Shown: positions 1 through 7,838 of the stretch, piece by piece
Numbering within the stretch: the first letter of the stretch is position 1
How the letters are laid out: the number at the start of each line of letters is the position of its first letter
Assembly: GCA_003963305.1 (NCBI GenBank)
Contig: RXJR01000009.1
Coordinates: 248,150-312,149 of the forward strand
Reading direction: 5' to 3'
Source of the DNA: Candidatus Melainabacteria bacterium
GTDB lineage: Bacteria > Cyanobacteriota > Vampirovibrionia > Obscuribacterales > Obscuribacteraceae
DNA length: 64,000 nt
The notes under the pieces: generated by a model
What the model saw: the letters and a program-made list of their open reading frames with translations, nothing else
Told to the model about the DNA's origin: nothing
Database searches by the model: none
Translations under genes and position numbers: made by a program

Positions 1-1235
1 GGAGGAGGAGGTGGTGGTGGCGGTGGAGGAGGTGGAGGTGGTGGTGGTGGTGGTGGTGGTGGTGGTGGTGGTGGTGGTGGTGGTGGAGGTGGTGGAGGTG
101 GCGGTGGTGGTGGTGGTGGTGGCGGAGGAGGTGGTGGTGGCGGCGGTGGCGGCGGTGGCGCACCAGTGAGATTGGCTACAAGAGTCTGCATTTGAGCTGT
201 ATCACCCTGGCCGGGTTGTGGCTCAATCAAGAATATGTAGCTTGCCGGGTACCACGCTCCGGCGGTCCAGTACGTGTAGCCTGTCCACTGATCCGAGTTG
301 GCGTGCATATACTGGAGCATCGCCGCCAGACTGGCATTTGCTCCCGGATCTGAGGTGACACCGATTTCGCTCAGGAATGCAGTTTTGCCGTTTGTTTTCA
401 ACCAATCTGTGAAACTGCTCAGTGTAGCTACTGCGTCAGTCGGACTCAGATAGTCTGTGTGCGTTCCAGAGCCATCGTAGTCTAGATACTGGTGCACATC
501 ATATGACCAGTTATTCATTGGATCGGTAATCTTGATCATCTCGGATGCATTTAACGAGAGGAAATTAACGGGGTGCATCCAATAAGTCGATGGAACTAGA
601 ATCAAGTTTGAAGCACCAGTCGCACGAATCGCATCAATTGCTGCTTGCGAAGAAGCGCGCCAGGTGGCAGAAGTCATACTGCTGCCCACTGGCTCGTTCA
701 TCAATCCAAATATTACTTTTGGATTGCTCGCGTAGTGCGCAGCTAATTTCGCCCAGAAGTCAGCAAACATGGAATTTGGCTGACCACCCGTTACACCAAC
801 TGTAGAGCCAAACCACGCTCCATAGTTATGTGGGTCGATAACTGTCGAGAGCCCTTTAGAAGTTGCATACGCAACTACTGCGTCAAGCCTCGCTAGTTCT
901 GCCGTAGTCAGAGGTCCATTGGCAGTCGGTTGCATGCGCTCCCAGGAGAATGGTACGCGGATGACAGTCAGACCTTTGGATGCGAAATAGTCAATCTCTG
1001 AGTTTGATGGATAGACGTAATTCGTGTTGTAAACGCCTGGTACTGTCGTAAGATTGAATTCTCCGCCGGAGATGTTGACGCCTTGCAGTGTCATGCCACC
1101 GCCCGCGAAGGCTGGTAAACTGAGTCCAAATGTCGCTGCCAACAGCATTCCTGCGCACGACAAAGTCGTCAGGCGCATATTTTCTCGTATCGATGGCATC
1201 GCCTTCTTACGATTAAAACGTTTTCGAATTGACAT
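1..1235 (-). CDS. Secreted GH5 cellulase (endoglucanase) with polyproline linker, partial
   Basis: This gene starts at ATG 1235-1233, eight bases after AGGAG, and runs off the left edge, so its C-terminus is missing. A signal peptide of about 44 residues ends in LPAFA before GGG. The GH5 core follows, with GVNISGGEFN, the FGLMNEP motif (Glu as acid/base, near 710-695) and FLSEIGV (Glu as nucleophile, near 375). It also has YTYWTAGAW and FLIEPQPG, as in subfamily 5 enzymes of the fungal EGII type. Such enzymes cut internal beta-1,4-glucan bonds outside the cell. After residue 359 comes an unbroken run of at least 52 prolines, encoded by the GGN repeats on the + strand. It probably links to a carbohydrate-binding or anchoring domain outside the window. 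Confidence 0.88.
   Translation of the reverse strand, partial: MSIRKRFNRKKAMPSIRENMRLTTLSCAGMLLAATFGLSLPAFAGGGMTLQGVNISGGEFNLTTVPGVYNTNYVYPSNSEIDYFASKGLTVIRVPFSWERMQPTANGPLTTAELARLDAVVAYATSKGLSTVIDPHNYGAWFGSTVGVTGGQPNSMFADFWAKLAAHYASNPKVIFGLMNEPVGSSMTSATWRASSQAAIDAIRATGASNLILVPSTYWMHPVNFLSLNASEMIKITDPMNNWSYDVHQYLDYDGSGTHTDYLSPTDAVATLSSFTDWLKTNGKTAFLSEIGVTSDPGANASLAAMLQYMHANSDQWTGYTYWTAGAWYPASYIFLIEPQPGQGDTAQMQTLVANLTGAPPPPPPPPPPPPPPPPPPPPPPPPPPPPPPPPPPPPPPPPPPPPPPPPPPPP
3..158. repeat. GGN trinucleotide repeat coding for polyproline
   Basis: All triplets from 1 to 159 on the + strand are GGN (GGT, GGA or GGC), with a long pure GGT run in the middle. In the reading frame of the minus-strand cellulase they are CCN codons, giving 52 consecutive prolines. 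The mixture of codons inside the run suggests it is selected at the protein level. The pure GGT core could slip during replication or cause assembly errors. Confidence 0.9.
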
Positions 1236-1586
1236 TGCTTATACTCCTGATTGAGAAGTTGCGCCCGGTTTGTTATTCAAACCGCGCAACAAGTCAATTG
1301 AATTGGACACGCAATTCAACGGACATGGAATTTCTTTTCCAGGAGTTATGTATTCCTTACGCCCGCAAAAATTTGATCTCTAACAGTTTCTGACTAAAGT
1401 CGACAAAGTCTGTAACAGTCGTACAGTTCGTGCATTCGGCGTCTGACTATCGCCAAACCTATAAGAAATTATGGGATGACCAGATGAAATTTCCAGGGTG
1501 TCTTTCAGTTACGTAATTTCCCCACTGCGAAATTCCAGGATTTTCATATTATTAGGATCCTCCTCAATTGAATAACAGGTTAACCC
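1236..1586. other. Intergenic region upstream of the cellulase and the protease gene
   Basis: This region of about 350 bases holds the divergent upstream regions of the cellulase (minus) and the HtrA-like protease (plus). A Shine-Dalgarno AGGAG sits eight bases from the cellulase ATG. I see no convincing sigma-70 promoter pair, RNA gene or long hairpin, and no coding frame with good start context. Confidence 0.4.
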
Positions 1587-2729
1587 GTGGGAATAGACCG
1601 GTCTCGCGACCTGCCAGCTTCCGCAGGTGGTGAATCTCCACATTCGTGGAGTGATACCGCTTCGCATATCTGGAGTAGCGCCACAACTTTTGTTCATGAC
1701 CATCCAGTCGTTGCAACCAGCATTGCTGTGGTTGGCACTGCAGGTGCTTTAGCCGCCTTAAAGGGACGTGCTGGGGTTGTCCTGGATGCTTCGGCAGGCG
1801 GAAGAGTCGGACTAGAGGCGGCGGGCGCTGAATCGTTACTGGCAAACAGTAAGGCGGTCTTTGCGGGCAGTGACTCAATGCTTGCAAGAACTGAATCCAG
1901 TCTCGCTTCGGGTCTTGGTGAAAAAATTGTTGCAAGAAATGTGGGAGGCGAACTTTCTCCCGTCTGGATCAGCGGCCCTGAGAAAATCATCTCACCGTCA
2001 GGCATACAGATAATCACGGCCGACCTGAGCAGCCTTGGTGCCGGTGGAGTAGTCGATGCATTTCCGCAAATTCCGAAGATGGTTGTCTCTGATCCTCTCT
2101 TTCGCGCCGGCGGATTGGTAACCAACTTTGAGGGCAATCTGCCATCGCTTTATGAAGCCGCCTCCAGCAATGTTGTTCGACTGCAGGTGACGAGAACTGA
2201 AGGCGCTGCTACTTATGCAAAAACTGGTTCAGGATACTTCAATCCGCAGGGAGAAATCGTCACCGCGCATCATGTCATAAGTGGTGGACACGAGATCAAC
2301 GTCTTCGGAAAACCTTTTGAGCAGCCGCTGCGTGCCATCGTTCAATCTGTTGATCCCGAACACGATCTTGCTGTTCTTAAACTTATAGATCCCCCGGCAA
2401 GTATTCTTAAGAATATTCGTCCATTTAATTATCGTCCTGCAAGCGAACTCTTGCAGCCGTCTGAGCAGGTGATTGGATTCGGTTATCCAAATGGCGCACA
2501 CACTCTTACAGCAATGCCTGGTAATTTTTCCAACTGGAAAAATATACAGCTGGGCGTCAGTCCTGAAATGACCGGGGATGCTATGCGAACCTTCATGGAA
2601 ACTGCTCCAGGTGCATCTGGTGGTGCTATGGTTGACGCAAATGGGCGCCTGTTTGGCACTATTGTGCAAATGAACAAAGGCGACCATGTCGGCTGGTCTG
2701 TGCCATATTCAGCAGCGCGTGGCTTTTGA
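1587..2729 (+). CDS. HtrA/DegP-like trypsin-fold serine protease with membrane-like N-terminus
   Basis: This is a 380-residue protein with a C-terminal trypsin-like (S1C) domain at about 195-375. The catalytic triad is visible: His229 in VTAHHVIS, Asp260 in EHDLAVLK and Ser344 in GASGGAM. No PDZ domain follows, unlike DegP. The first 60 residues contain a small hydrophobic stretch (HPVVATSIAVVGTAG) rather than a clear signal peptide. A similar HPV plus Ala/Gly-rich stretch occurs in the PHP protein at 46817-49099. The start is uncertain: the frame opens after a stop at 1581 and the first start codon is GTG with no clear ribosome site. The substrate is unknown. Confidence 0.72.
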   Translation: MGIDRSRDLPASAGGESPHSWSDTASHIWSSATTFVHDHPVVATSIAVVGTAGALAALKGRAGVVLDASAGGRVGLEAAGAESLLANSKAVFAGSDSMLARTESSLASGLGEKIVARNVGGELSPVWISGPEKIISPSGIQIITADLSSLGAGGVVDAFPQIPKMVVSDPLFRAGGLVTNFEGNLPSLYEAASSNVVRLQVTRTEGAATYAKTGSGYFNPQGEIVTAHHVISGGHEINVFGKPFEQPLRAIVQSVDPEHDLAVLKLIDPPASILKNIRPFNYRPASELLQPSEQVIGFGYPNGAHTLTAMPGNFSNWKNIQLGVSPEMTGDAMRTFMETAPGASGGAMVDANGRLFGTIVQMNKGDHVGWSVPYSAARGF

Positions 2730-2779
2730 TCGAGTTCACAGTTCCGCTCGAGCTAAACTGCATTTGATTCAAATGACTT

Positions 2780-3904
2780 TCAATAACACTGCAGTTCGAG
2801 CCAGACGTTGCTGAAATCTTGCTTCTGCAATGCCTGTTCATCAATACAGAAATAGAGCATTCCGCCGTCGCCCCACATGAAATCAAGGGTTTCATCGGAA
2901 TCTAATTGCAACAATAGTTTCCAGCGGCGCGAATCGTTGAACAGTTTCTGCTCTTTTTCGTCGATACCGCGAATTTGTTCGTAATCGATACCACTGGTGA
3001 CCAGTTCGATTGATTCGCGAAAGTCGGCTTGAACTAAGTGAGGATGCCCGAGTAACTGATGGAATGGTGGCTCTTCGTAACAATTTTCGATGAATTTTTC
3101 ATATTCACTATGAGCTTGTTCTGGAAGAGAAGAGAATTCGTCTGAGGCAAGATCGGGATAAGTAGGCTCCTCTATCCAATCTATCGAGTATTTTGTTCCC
3201 TCCTCCTCGTTGTGATCGAAATACTGCTCAAGCTCCGTTTTCTTTGGAAAGTAGAACACTTTCCATCCGTCCTTATCGGCGGAGGATGAACCCCACGGCT
3301 GATCTTCCGTATCGTAAAAGAAGGATAAGATTCCCTTTTGAGGCAGCAAATCTTCGATATCTTTGAATCTCGCTATTTCTTCCAGATCAATCTGGGCGAG
3401 GAATGTTAGTTCAGTGCCGTCTGCTCGTGCGGGCCATCGAAAGTGCTTTGGCAAAAGCGGATTGCCTTTTATTTGAGAGCTGGAGCCATTTTTAAACACC
3501 GGGCGCAGTCGCAGTGAAGGACATTTGTGCTCTTGCGCAAAGGCTTTTGCAATCGTTCCCTTGATCGCGCCTTCTTTGTGCTCTGCGATCTCCTTTCTGA
3601 ATTGTTTCACTTCTTGCTCTTTGTCCGCCGCCAGTGAATGACATGTTTCGAGAAATTTTGTCAATTCGCTCTTTATCTGGTCATCTGAGCTGGTGCATGC
3701 TGCTACACCAAGTTCGGCTTCGCGAATCGCCATCTCAATGTCGTTCTTTTTAGTTTGCACTTTCGCTTTCAGTAGATAGGCGAGTGGTTTTCTCTTGTAG
3801 CTGAGCGACATGGAAAGATTTTTGAGCGCAGCATCATAGTCACCAGACTCCAAGGCTTCCTCGCCAAGTGCAAACAGTCTTTCGGCCTCTTTGTCCGTCG
3901 TCAT
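2780..3904 (-). CDS. TPR plus DUF1963 (YwqG-like) protein
   Basis: The N-terminal 110 residues form TPR-like helices (AERLFALGEEALESGDYD). A DUF1963 domain follows, related to B. subtilis YwqG, recognisable by NPLLPKHFRWP, LTFLAQIDLEEI and GILSFFYD. The biochemical role of DUF1963 is not known. I chose ATG 3904 because GAGG lies eight bases before it; a TTG nine codons upstream falls at the expected transcript start just after a TATAAT at 3933-3938. No signal peptide is visible, so it is probably cytoplasmic. It stands alone, divergent from the next gene. Confidence 0.75.
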   Translation of the reverse strand: MTTDKEAERLFALGEEALESGDYDAALKNLSMSLSYKRKPLAYLLKAKVQTKKNDIEMAIREAELGVAACTSSDDQIKSELTKFLETCHSLAADKEQEVKQFRKEIAEHKEGAIKGTIAKAFAQEHKCPSLRLRPVFKNGSSSQIKGNPLLPKHFRWPARADGTELTFLAQIDLEEIARFKDIEDLLPQKGILSFFYDTEDQPWGSSSADKDGWKVFYFPKKTELEQYFDHNEEEGTKYSIDWIEEPTYPDLASDEFSSLPEQAHSEYEKFIENCYEEPPFHQLLGHPHLVQADFRESIELVTSGIDYEQIRGIDEKEQKLFNDSRRWKLLLQLDSDETLDFMWGDGGMLYFCIDEQALQKQDFSNVWLELQCY

Positions 3905-3932
3905 TCGCTCAGCCTCATCAGTGACATCCAAT

Positions 3933-3938
3933 TATACA
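3933..3938 (-). promoter_or_regulatory. Possible -10 box (TATAAT) for the DUF1963 gene
   Basis: Read on the minus strand, a perfect TATAAT lies about 30 bases before ATG 3904. The -35 element is poor. If it is used, transcription begins near the alternative TTG codon, which supports the downstream ATG as the true start. Confidence 0.35.
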
Positions 3939-4031
3939 TGAGCTTCCGGCAATATCAGGTGCCTGTCGAGTTTGAGCAACCTTACTGAATATCAATTTAC
4001 CTGGTAAGTTGGTATTTTAGACTAAAAGGAA

Positions 4032-4754
4032 ATGATGACTATGAGATACATTATTCCGCTGTCTTTCGCTGGCTGTCTTCTGGTTTGCATCTCATGCAGC
4101 ACCGCTTTTGCTGGTAATGCTGAGTGGGAGCAGGCAACTCATCTGTACTCACAGGGCGATTACAGAAGCGCTTTGAGTGGTTTTCAAAAAATTGCTGAGA
4201 GAATGCCGCGCGACCCATCTGTGCATTATATGCTCGGGCAGTGCTATAAGAATTTGAATAACACGAAGCAAGCAGTATCGGAATTGGAATGGGTATCCAA
4301 ATACGCAACAGACCCACGTATCAAGAATGGTGCGATTGCGCTGCTGGCACAGATGAAGCAGGGAACCAGCATTACTTCTAGTGGCGGCATCATTCCTGGT
4401 GCTATTTCGCCCTACTCCGTAGCTCCATTTGCCTCAACGTCATCTTCCACACAGCCGGCCAAAATTCCACCACCAAAAACGCTGCTAAATGATTCTGTGT
4501 CATATACGGTTTCGGAAGCTTACAAGAAAGGTTGGGTTCCTTGTAAAGGAACTAATTGCCTGAATTATGGAACATCAGGATGGCACCACGAGAAAGTGGA
4601 GGGTTATCCGGATTCGAACATGTGGATGGTGTATCCGAAACCTGACGGTAAACAGTATATTTCTCAGCTCCATGTCGGTGAGCTGGTCAAAGATGGCGTA
4701 CGCATGGGCGCTTGTCCAGTGTGCAACGGAAGCGGATGGGTACCCGCCAAATGA
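4032..4754 (+). CDS. Secreted TPR protein with C-terminal CxxC motifs
   Basis: This is a 240-residue exported protein. The signal peptide ends near STAFA before GNAEW. It has about two TPR units (ATHLYSQGDYRSALSGFQKI and VHYMLGQCYKNLNNTKQAVS), then a Ser/Pro-rich linker. The C-terminal domain carries CKGTNC early and CPVCNGSGW at the end; the latter resembles a single DnaJ-type zinc-finger half. The pair may bind a metal or form disulfides outside the cytoplasm. Three in-frame ATGs lie close together after AAGGA; 4035 or 4041 are equally possible starts. A hairpin follows the stop directly. The function is unknown. Confidence 0.72.
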   Translation: MMTMRYIIPLSFAGCLLVCISCSTAFAGNAEWEQATHLYSQGDYRSALSGFQKIAERMPRDPSVHYMLGQCYKNLNNTKQAVSELEWVSKYATDPRIKNGAIALLAQMKQGTSITSSGGIIPGAISPYSVAPFASTSSSTQPAKIPPPKTLLNDSVSYTVSEAYKKGWVPCKGTNCLNYGTSGWHHEKVEGYPDSNMWMVYPKPDGKQYISQLHVGELVKDGVRMGACPVCNGSGWVPAK

Positions 4755-4787
4755 GAGCCGCCCGGGCTCCTGGACCTGGACGGCTCT
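4754..4787 (+). repeat. GC-rich hairpin, copy 1 of the GGGCTCCTGGACC element
   Basis: AGAGCCG (4754-4760) pairs with CGGCTCT (4781-4787). The interior contains the 13-base core GGGCTCCTGGACC, found again at 5835-5847 in a second hairpin. It begins at the stop codon of the upstream gene. It may act as a 3' end stabiliser or a weak terminator, although no long T-run follows. Confidence 0.5.
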
Positions 4788-4812
4788 GATTGTTTCAGCG
4801 TTGGGCCGAATT

Positions 4813-5229
4813 CTAGTGGACTGCAGAATGTTTCGTAGTGCTCGCCTGGTTCATCTTGGCACGAGCACGTCTGACTTTGTCTATTGTTTCCATCGCTCGT
4901 GCGGCAACGAATACGTTGCTGTCATCGCTGAGATCTCGAAGCAGGCACATGGGCAAGTTAGGGTCTTCAGCTAGAGCGTAACGAACATCACCTGATTCAT
5001 CGTGAGCAAGCCATTTGAGTAAATCCATAGTGACGTTAGGATTGCTTGCAACGCTGGCACGCACGGCCGGATCGTTATCCCATGTCAGCGCCGATAAAAG
5101 TGTGAGAGGGCTTCTAGGATTTTCCGCTACTCTGCTGCGAATTTCTGGTTCAACATGCTCCGCCAGAACTTTTAATTGCACTGTTACTGTTTGTGGATTG
5201 CTTGCTCTGAGATGATTTTCGTTAACCAT
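4813..5229 (-). CDS. HEAT/LRV-like repeat protein, paralog A
   Basis: This is a 138-residue alpha-helical repeat protein. Each repeat follows a pattern such as VRASVASNPNVTMDLLKWLAHDE, seen in variant leucine-rich repeats (LRV) and short HEAT families. Four units are visible: EIRSRVAENP, AVRASVASNP, DVRYALAEDP and VFVAARAM. ATG 5229 is chosen because GGAGG sits eight bases upstream. No signal peptide is visible. It is clearly paralogous to the gene at 6141-6545. Such proteins usually act in protein-protein binding; the partner is not known. Confidence 0.72.
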   Translation of the reverse strand: MVNENHLRASNPQTVTVQLKVLAEHVEPEIRSRVAENPRSPLTLLSALTWDNDPAVRASVASNPNVTMDLLKWLAHDESGDVRYALAEDPNLPMCLLRDLSDDSNVFVAARAMETIDKVRRARAKMNQASTTKHSAVH

Positions 5230-5610
5230 TCTGTATTCCTCCAGGATGAGCGGCTTCGCACGCCTCTTTCGAGACGCACCAAAGGTGGTTGTAGCCAAAT
5301 TTGCAGTTAATTTGATTGGGAGGAGAGTTGCATCGTCTGTTTTGCCAAGAGTCGTCGAGATTTCCGATCAACGTACGACCTCTTGCTCGATGTCTCTCCC
5401 GTCCCCAACTTTTTCATCTTATCTCTGCAGCAAGCGAGCGTCCAATATGCACAGCCTATCGATTCGATTACGAATCCTAATGGATGGGCTTGCGAATGCA
5501 TTGAAACCAGCTCAGCAACTGTGTTAGCGAAATATGGAACTTTCTGTTAACGTCCTCCGTCCTGTCGATAGTTCAACAAAGTATTCACAATTACGAGGGA
5601 GAAACAAGCT
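5230..5610. other. Intergenic region between repeat protein A and the 27-residue peptide gene
   Basis: About 380 bases with no open frame that has good start context. It must hold the divergent promoters for the minus-strand repeat protein and the plus-strand small membrane peptide. I see no clear -35/-10 pair and no conserved RNA element. Confidence 0.35.
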
Positions 5611-5694
5611 ATGGGTAAGGCAGCGATTTTGTGGTTTATGGGCGTTCCTACAGGCGTTATCGCTCTTCTCTGGATGTTTGGATTCCTTCACTAA
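5611..5694 (+). CDS. 27-residue single-pass membrane peptide
   Basis: This very short open frame begins MGKAAILWFMGVP and ends FGFLH before TAA. It is almost entirely hydrophobic with one Lys near the N-terminus, as expected of a single membrane helix. A ribosome site (GAGGGAG) lies nine bases before the ATG, and a strong intrinsic terminator follows 33 bases after the stop, so it looks like a complete monocistronic unit. Short membrane peptides with a similar N-terminal pattern occur in many bacteria without known function. Confidence 0.62.
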   Translation: MGKAAILWFMGVPTGVIALLWMFGFLH

Positions 5695-5727
5695 ACCAAT
5701 TTCCTTTTATATTGATTTGTTTTGCGG

Positions 5728-5766
5728 CACCGCCTGCGACGCCATACGCGTCGGCGGTGTTTTTTT
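5728..5766 (+). terminator. Intrinsic terminator after the small membrane peptide
   Basis: CACCGCC and GACGC (with a TGC bulge) pair with GCGTC and GGCGGTG around the loop CATAC. The stem is followed by seven T residues. This is a textbook intrinsic terminator on the + strand. Confidence 0.85.
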
Positions 5767-5824
5767 CGTAACGTCCGTGCACATGTCTTACAAAGACCTG
5801 GCTTACGGCCACTTCTATAAAAAG

Positions 5825-5858
5825 AGAGCCGACCGGGCTCCTGGACCCGGCCGACTCT
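5825..5858 (+). repeat. GC-rich hairpin, copy 2 of the GGGCTCCTGGACC element
   Basis: AGAGCCGACCGGG pairs, with two mismatches, with CCCGGCCGACTCT around the loop CTCCTGGA. The core GGGCTCCTGGACC is identical to that of the hairpin at 4754-4787, but the flanking stems differ by compensating or wobble changes, so the structure appears to be conserved. It lies in the spacer between the peptide terminator and repeat protein B. Confidence 0.5.
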
Positions 5859-6140
5859 AACCTGTAGGTGCGCGGAACGGCACTGCGCAATCGCGCAGAT
5901 CGCCATCAACCAGCGAACCGGAATATTTTTTTGTGTCGGTCTACGAAAACCAATCTGGTTCGTGAGACGTTCCACTGAATGAAGTCATTAGGACTTCGTT
6001 AACACACACACAACATGCAATAACCGTATGACGGTTGCAGTTCCCGGGAGAGTGCGTGCTGCAATAAGCAGCACAGTTTTTGAATACCTGTCTGCACTCC
6101 CAGGTGCGGAAAACCAGGTCAAACACGTTGCTAGGCGTTT

Positions 6141-6545
6141 CTAGGCGGCTATCCGTGCGTAAGTACTCGTGGTCGACAGTTCTCTTTTGAGAGAAATTAG
6201 TGTTCTTCTCGCTCTTTCGGCGACATAACAATTGCTGTCATTACTGAGCTTGCGAAGCAGTGCCGTGGGCAGTGCCGGGTCTTCTGCTAGTGAGTAACGC
6301 ACATCGACACATTCATCGTTGGAGAGCCAGGTCAGCATCTCCATCGTTACTTTAGGATTGTTAGCTACACTTGCTCTTACTTCCGGCTCGCGGTCCCATA
6401 AGAACGCCGCTAACAGCGTTACGGTGATGCCTGGGTTCTCAGCCACACGGCTGCGAATTGACGGAAAGACGCTGTACGCCAGCAGGTTTAAATGAGATGA
6501 AGCCGTAGCTGGATTTGAAGCATACAATTTATCCCTATTAAACAT
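6141..6545 (-). CDS. HEAT/LRV-like repeat protein, paralog B
   Basis: This is a 134-residue alpha-helical repeat protein closely related to the one at 4813-5229. It shares RSRVAENP, VRASVANNP and DVRYSLAEDP at the same positions. The ATG lies about 11 bases after AGGAGG. The two copies probably arose by local duplication and now flank the 27-residue membrane peptide. The role is presumably as a binding scaffold; nothing shows the partner. Confidence 0.72.
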   Translation of the reverse strand: MFNRDKLYASNPATASSHLNLLAYSVFPSIRSRVAENPGITVTLLAAFLWDREPEVRASVANNPKVTMEMLTWLSNDECVDVRYSLAEDPALPTALLRKLSNDSNCYVAERARRTLISLKRELSTTSTYARIAA

Positions 6546-6867
6546 GGTCCTGACGTCCTCCTGAATACGCGCTACTCAGTTCGCCCCCTCAGGAGGCGCA
6601 CCAATGGCGGTGTTTAAGTTGTAATGTTATGGGAGAGACAGGTCTGTCGAACTACTGGTGGAATAAATCCGCTTTTCATTTCGACTGCCTTGGTCGTCCC
6701 TCGGCTTCCATACTTCTATGATAGACCTCGGAACCTGGAACGTCCAATACATGGTTCTTATAGAACTCATTGGGAATCCTAATGAATGGGGACAAACTAT
6801 TTCTAAGCCCGGAAAGGCGATAAAGTGACATAATTCCGGTTTGCAGAGATCCCAGTTGGAGTTGCCC
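6546..6867. other. Intergenic region
   Basis: About 320 bases between the divergent repeat protein B and the secreted protein gene. It presumably contains both promoters. A 126-residue minus-strand frame here overlaps the next gene and has no support. I see no RNA element. Confidence 0.35.
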
Positions 6868-7830
6868 TTGAGATATATAGTACTTATTTGGACAGTCTGG
6901 ACCGTTTGTTTCACCGGTGTGACCTGCCTTTCTACCCCAGCGGCGCTGGCGGAGAGCGCGAACGTGCGGGGCACGCGCGTGCAGATGGAAGTGCCTGAGG
7001 GCTTCAAGCCTGCTGCGAATTTCTCTGGCTATGGTAACGAAGCGCTCTCAGCTTCCGTTATGGTCACCGAGATGCCCATCCCATTTGAGGCAGCCACCGC
7101 CGGGTTCAACCAAGCCGGATTGGAATCAAAGGGGATGAAGCTTATTTCTAAAGAGGCGGTAACGAGCGGTCCATATAATGGATTCATCGTCGAGGTCAAA
7201 CAGAATGCCTATGGGGTTGATTTTGATAAGTGGATAAACGTATTTGGCGATCAGTCGATGACTGTGATCGTAACAGCAACTTATCCTGTATCCCAATCGG
7301 AGGTTTTGTCTAAGAAACTGAAGGACGTGGTTTTGTCGGCTCGCTTTGATGCTACAGCAAAAGTCAATGATCCGATGGAAGACTTACCCTTCACCGTATC
7401 TGGTACTACTTCTTTGAAGATTGCAGGACGCGTGCAAAATACTTTGTTGTTGACGCCCTCAGGCAAAATGACGGCGCCTGCCGATGCTGTTGACAAGTCT
7501 GTATTCGTTGTAGGACAGGCACTTTCCGATATGGAGATTGGCGACAAAAATTCTTTTGCTCGCGCAAGACTGGAGAAGACCGAGAATTTGACCGATATCA
7601 AAGTGCTTGAGGAGAAGGATACGACAGTGTCAGGCATGCCTGCACGTGAAATTCTCGCCAGTGCAAAAGGCAAGAAGGGAGAGCCTTTATTCATCTTGCA
7701 GACTATCGCATTTGGTCGCGGCAGTTATTTCATCATGCAGGGCTTGACCGATATGACCAGAAAGACGCGCATGGAATACGAATTTCGTTCCGTTATTAAT
7801 TCGTTGAAACTCAAGGCAGCAGCAAGTTAG
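6868..7830 (+). CDS. Secreted protein of unknown function, PsbP/DUF1795-like feel
   Basis: The protein has a signal peptide (hydrophobic LIWTVWTVCFTGVTC, cleavage near AALA). Two similar alpha/beta halves follow: residues 35-150 (VQMEVPEGFKP, MTVIVTATYP) and 180-320 (MPAREILASAKGKKGE, SVINSLKL). Each resembles the PsbP/Mog1/DUF1795 fold, in which one reads a predicted-surface beta sheet and a final VxSxK helix; this is my inference only. I chose TTG 6868 because GGAG lies six bases upstream; a TTG at 6841 is the longer option. It is probably co-transcribed with the LysR gene, which starts eight bases after its stop. Confidence 0.6.
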   Translation: MRYIVLIWTVWTVCFTGVTCLSTPAALAESANVRGTRVQMEVPEGFKPAANFSGYGNEALSASVMVTEMPIPFEAATAGFNQAGLESKGMKLISKEAVTSGPYNGFIVEVKQNAYGVDFDKWINVFGDQSMTVIVTATYPVSQSEVLSKKLKDVVLSARFDATAKVNDPMEDLPFTVSGTTSLKIAGRVQNTLLLTPSGKMTAPADAVDKSVFVVGQALSDMEIGDKNSFARARLEKTENLTDIKVLEEKDTTVSGMPAREILASAKGKKGEPLFILQTIAFGRGSYFIMQGLTDMTRKTRMEYEFRSVINSLKLKAAAS

Positions 7831-7838
7831 GTGATTAA

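Noticed and set aside
6627-7007. 126-residue minus-strand frame overlapping the secreted-protein gene
   Set aside because: It overlaps the signal peptide region of the plus-strand gene and has no domain or start context.
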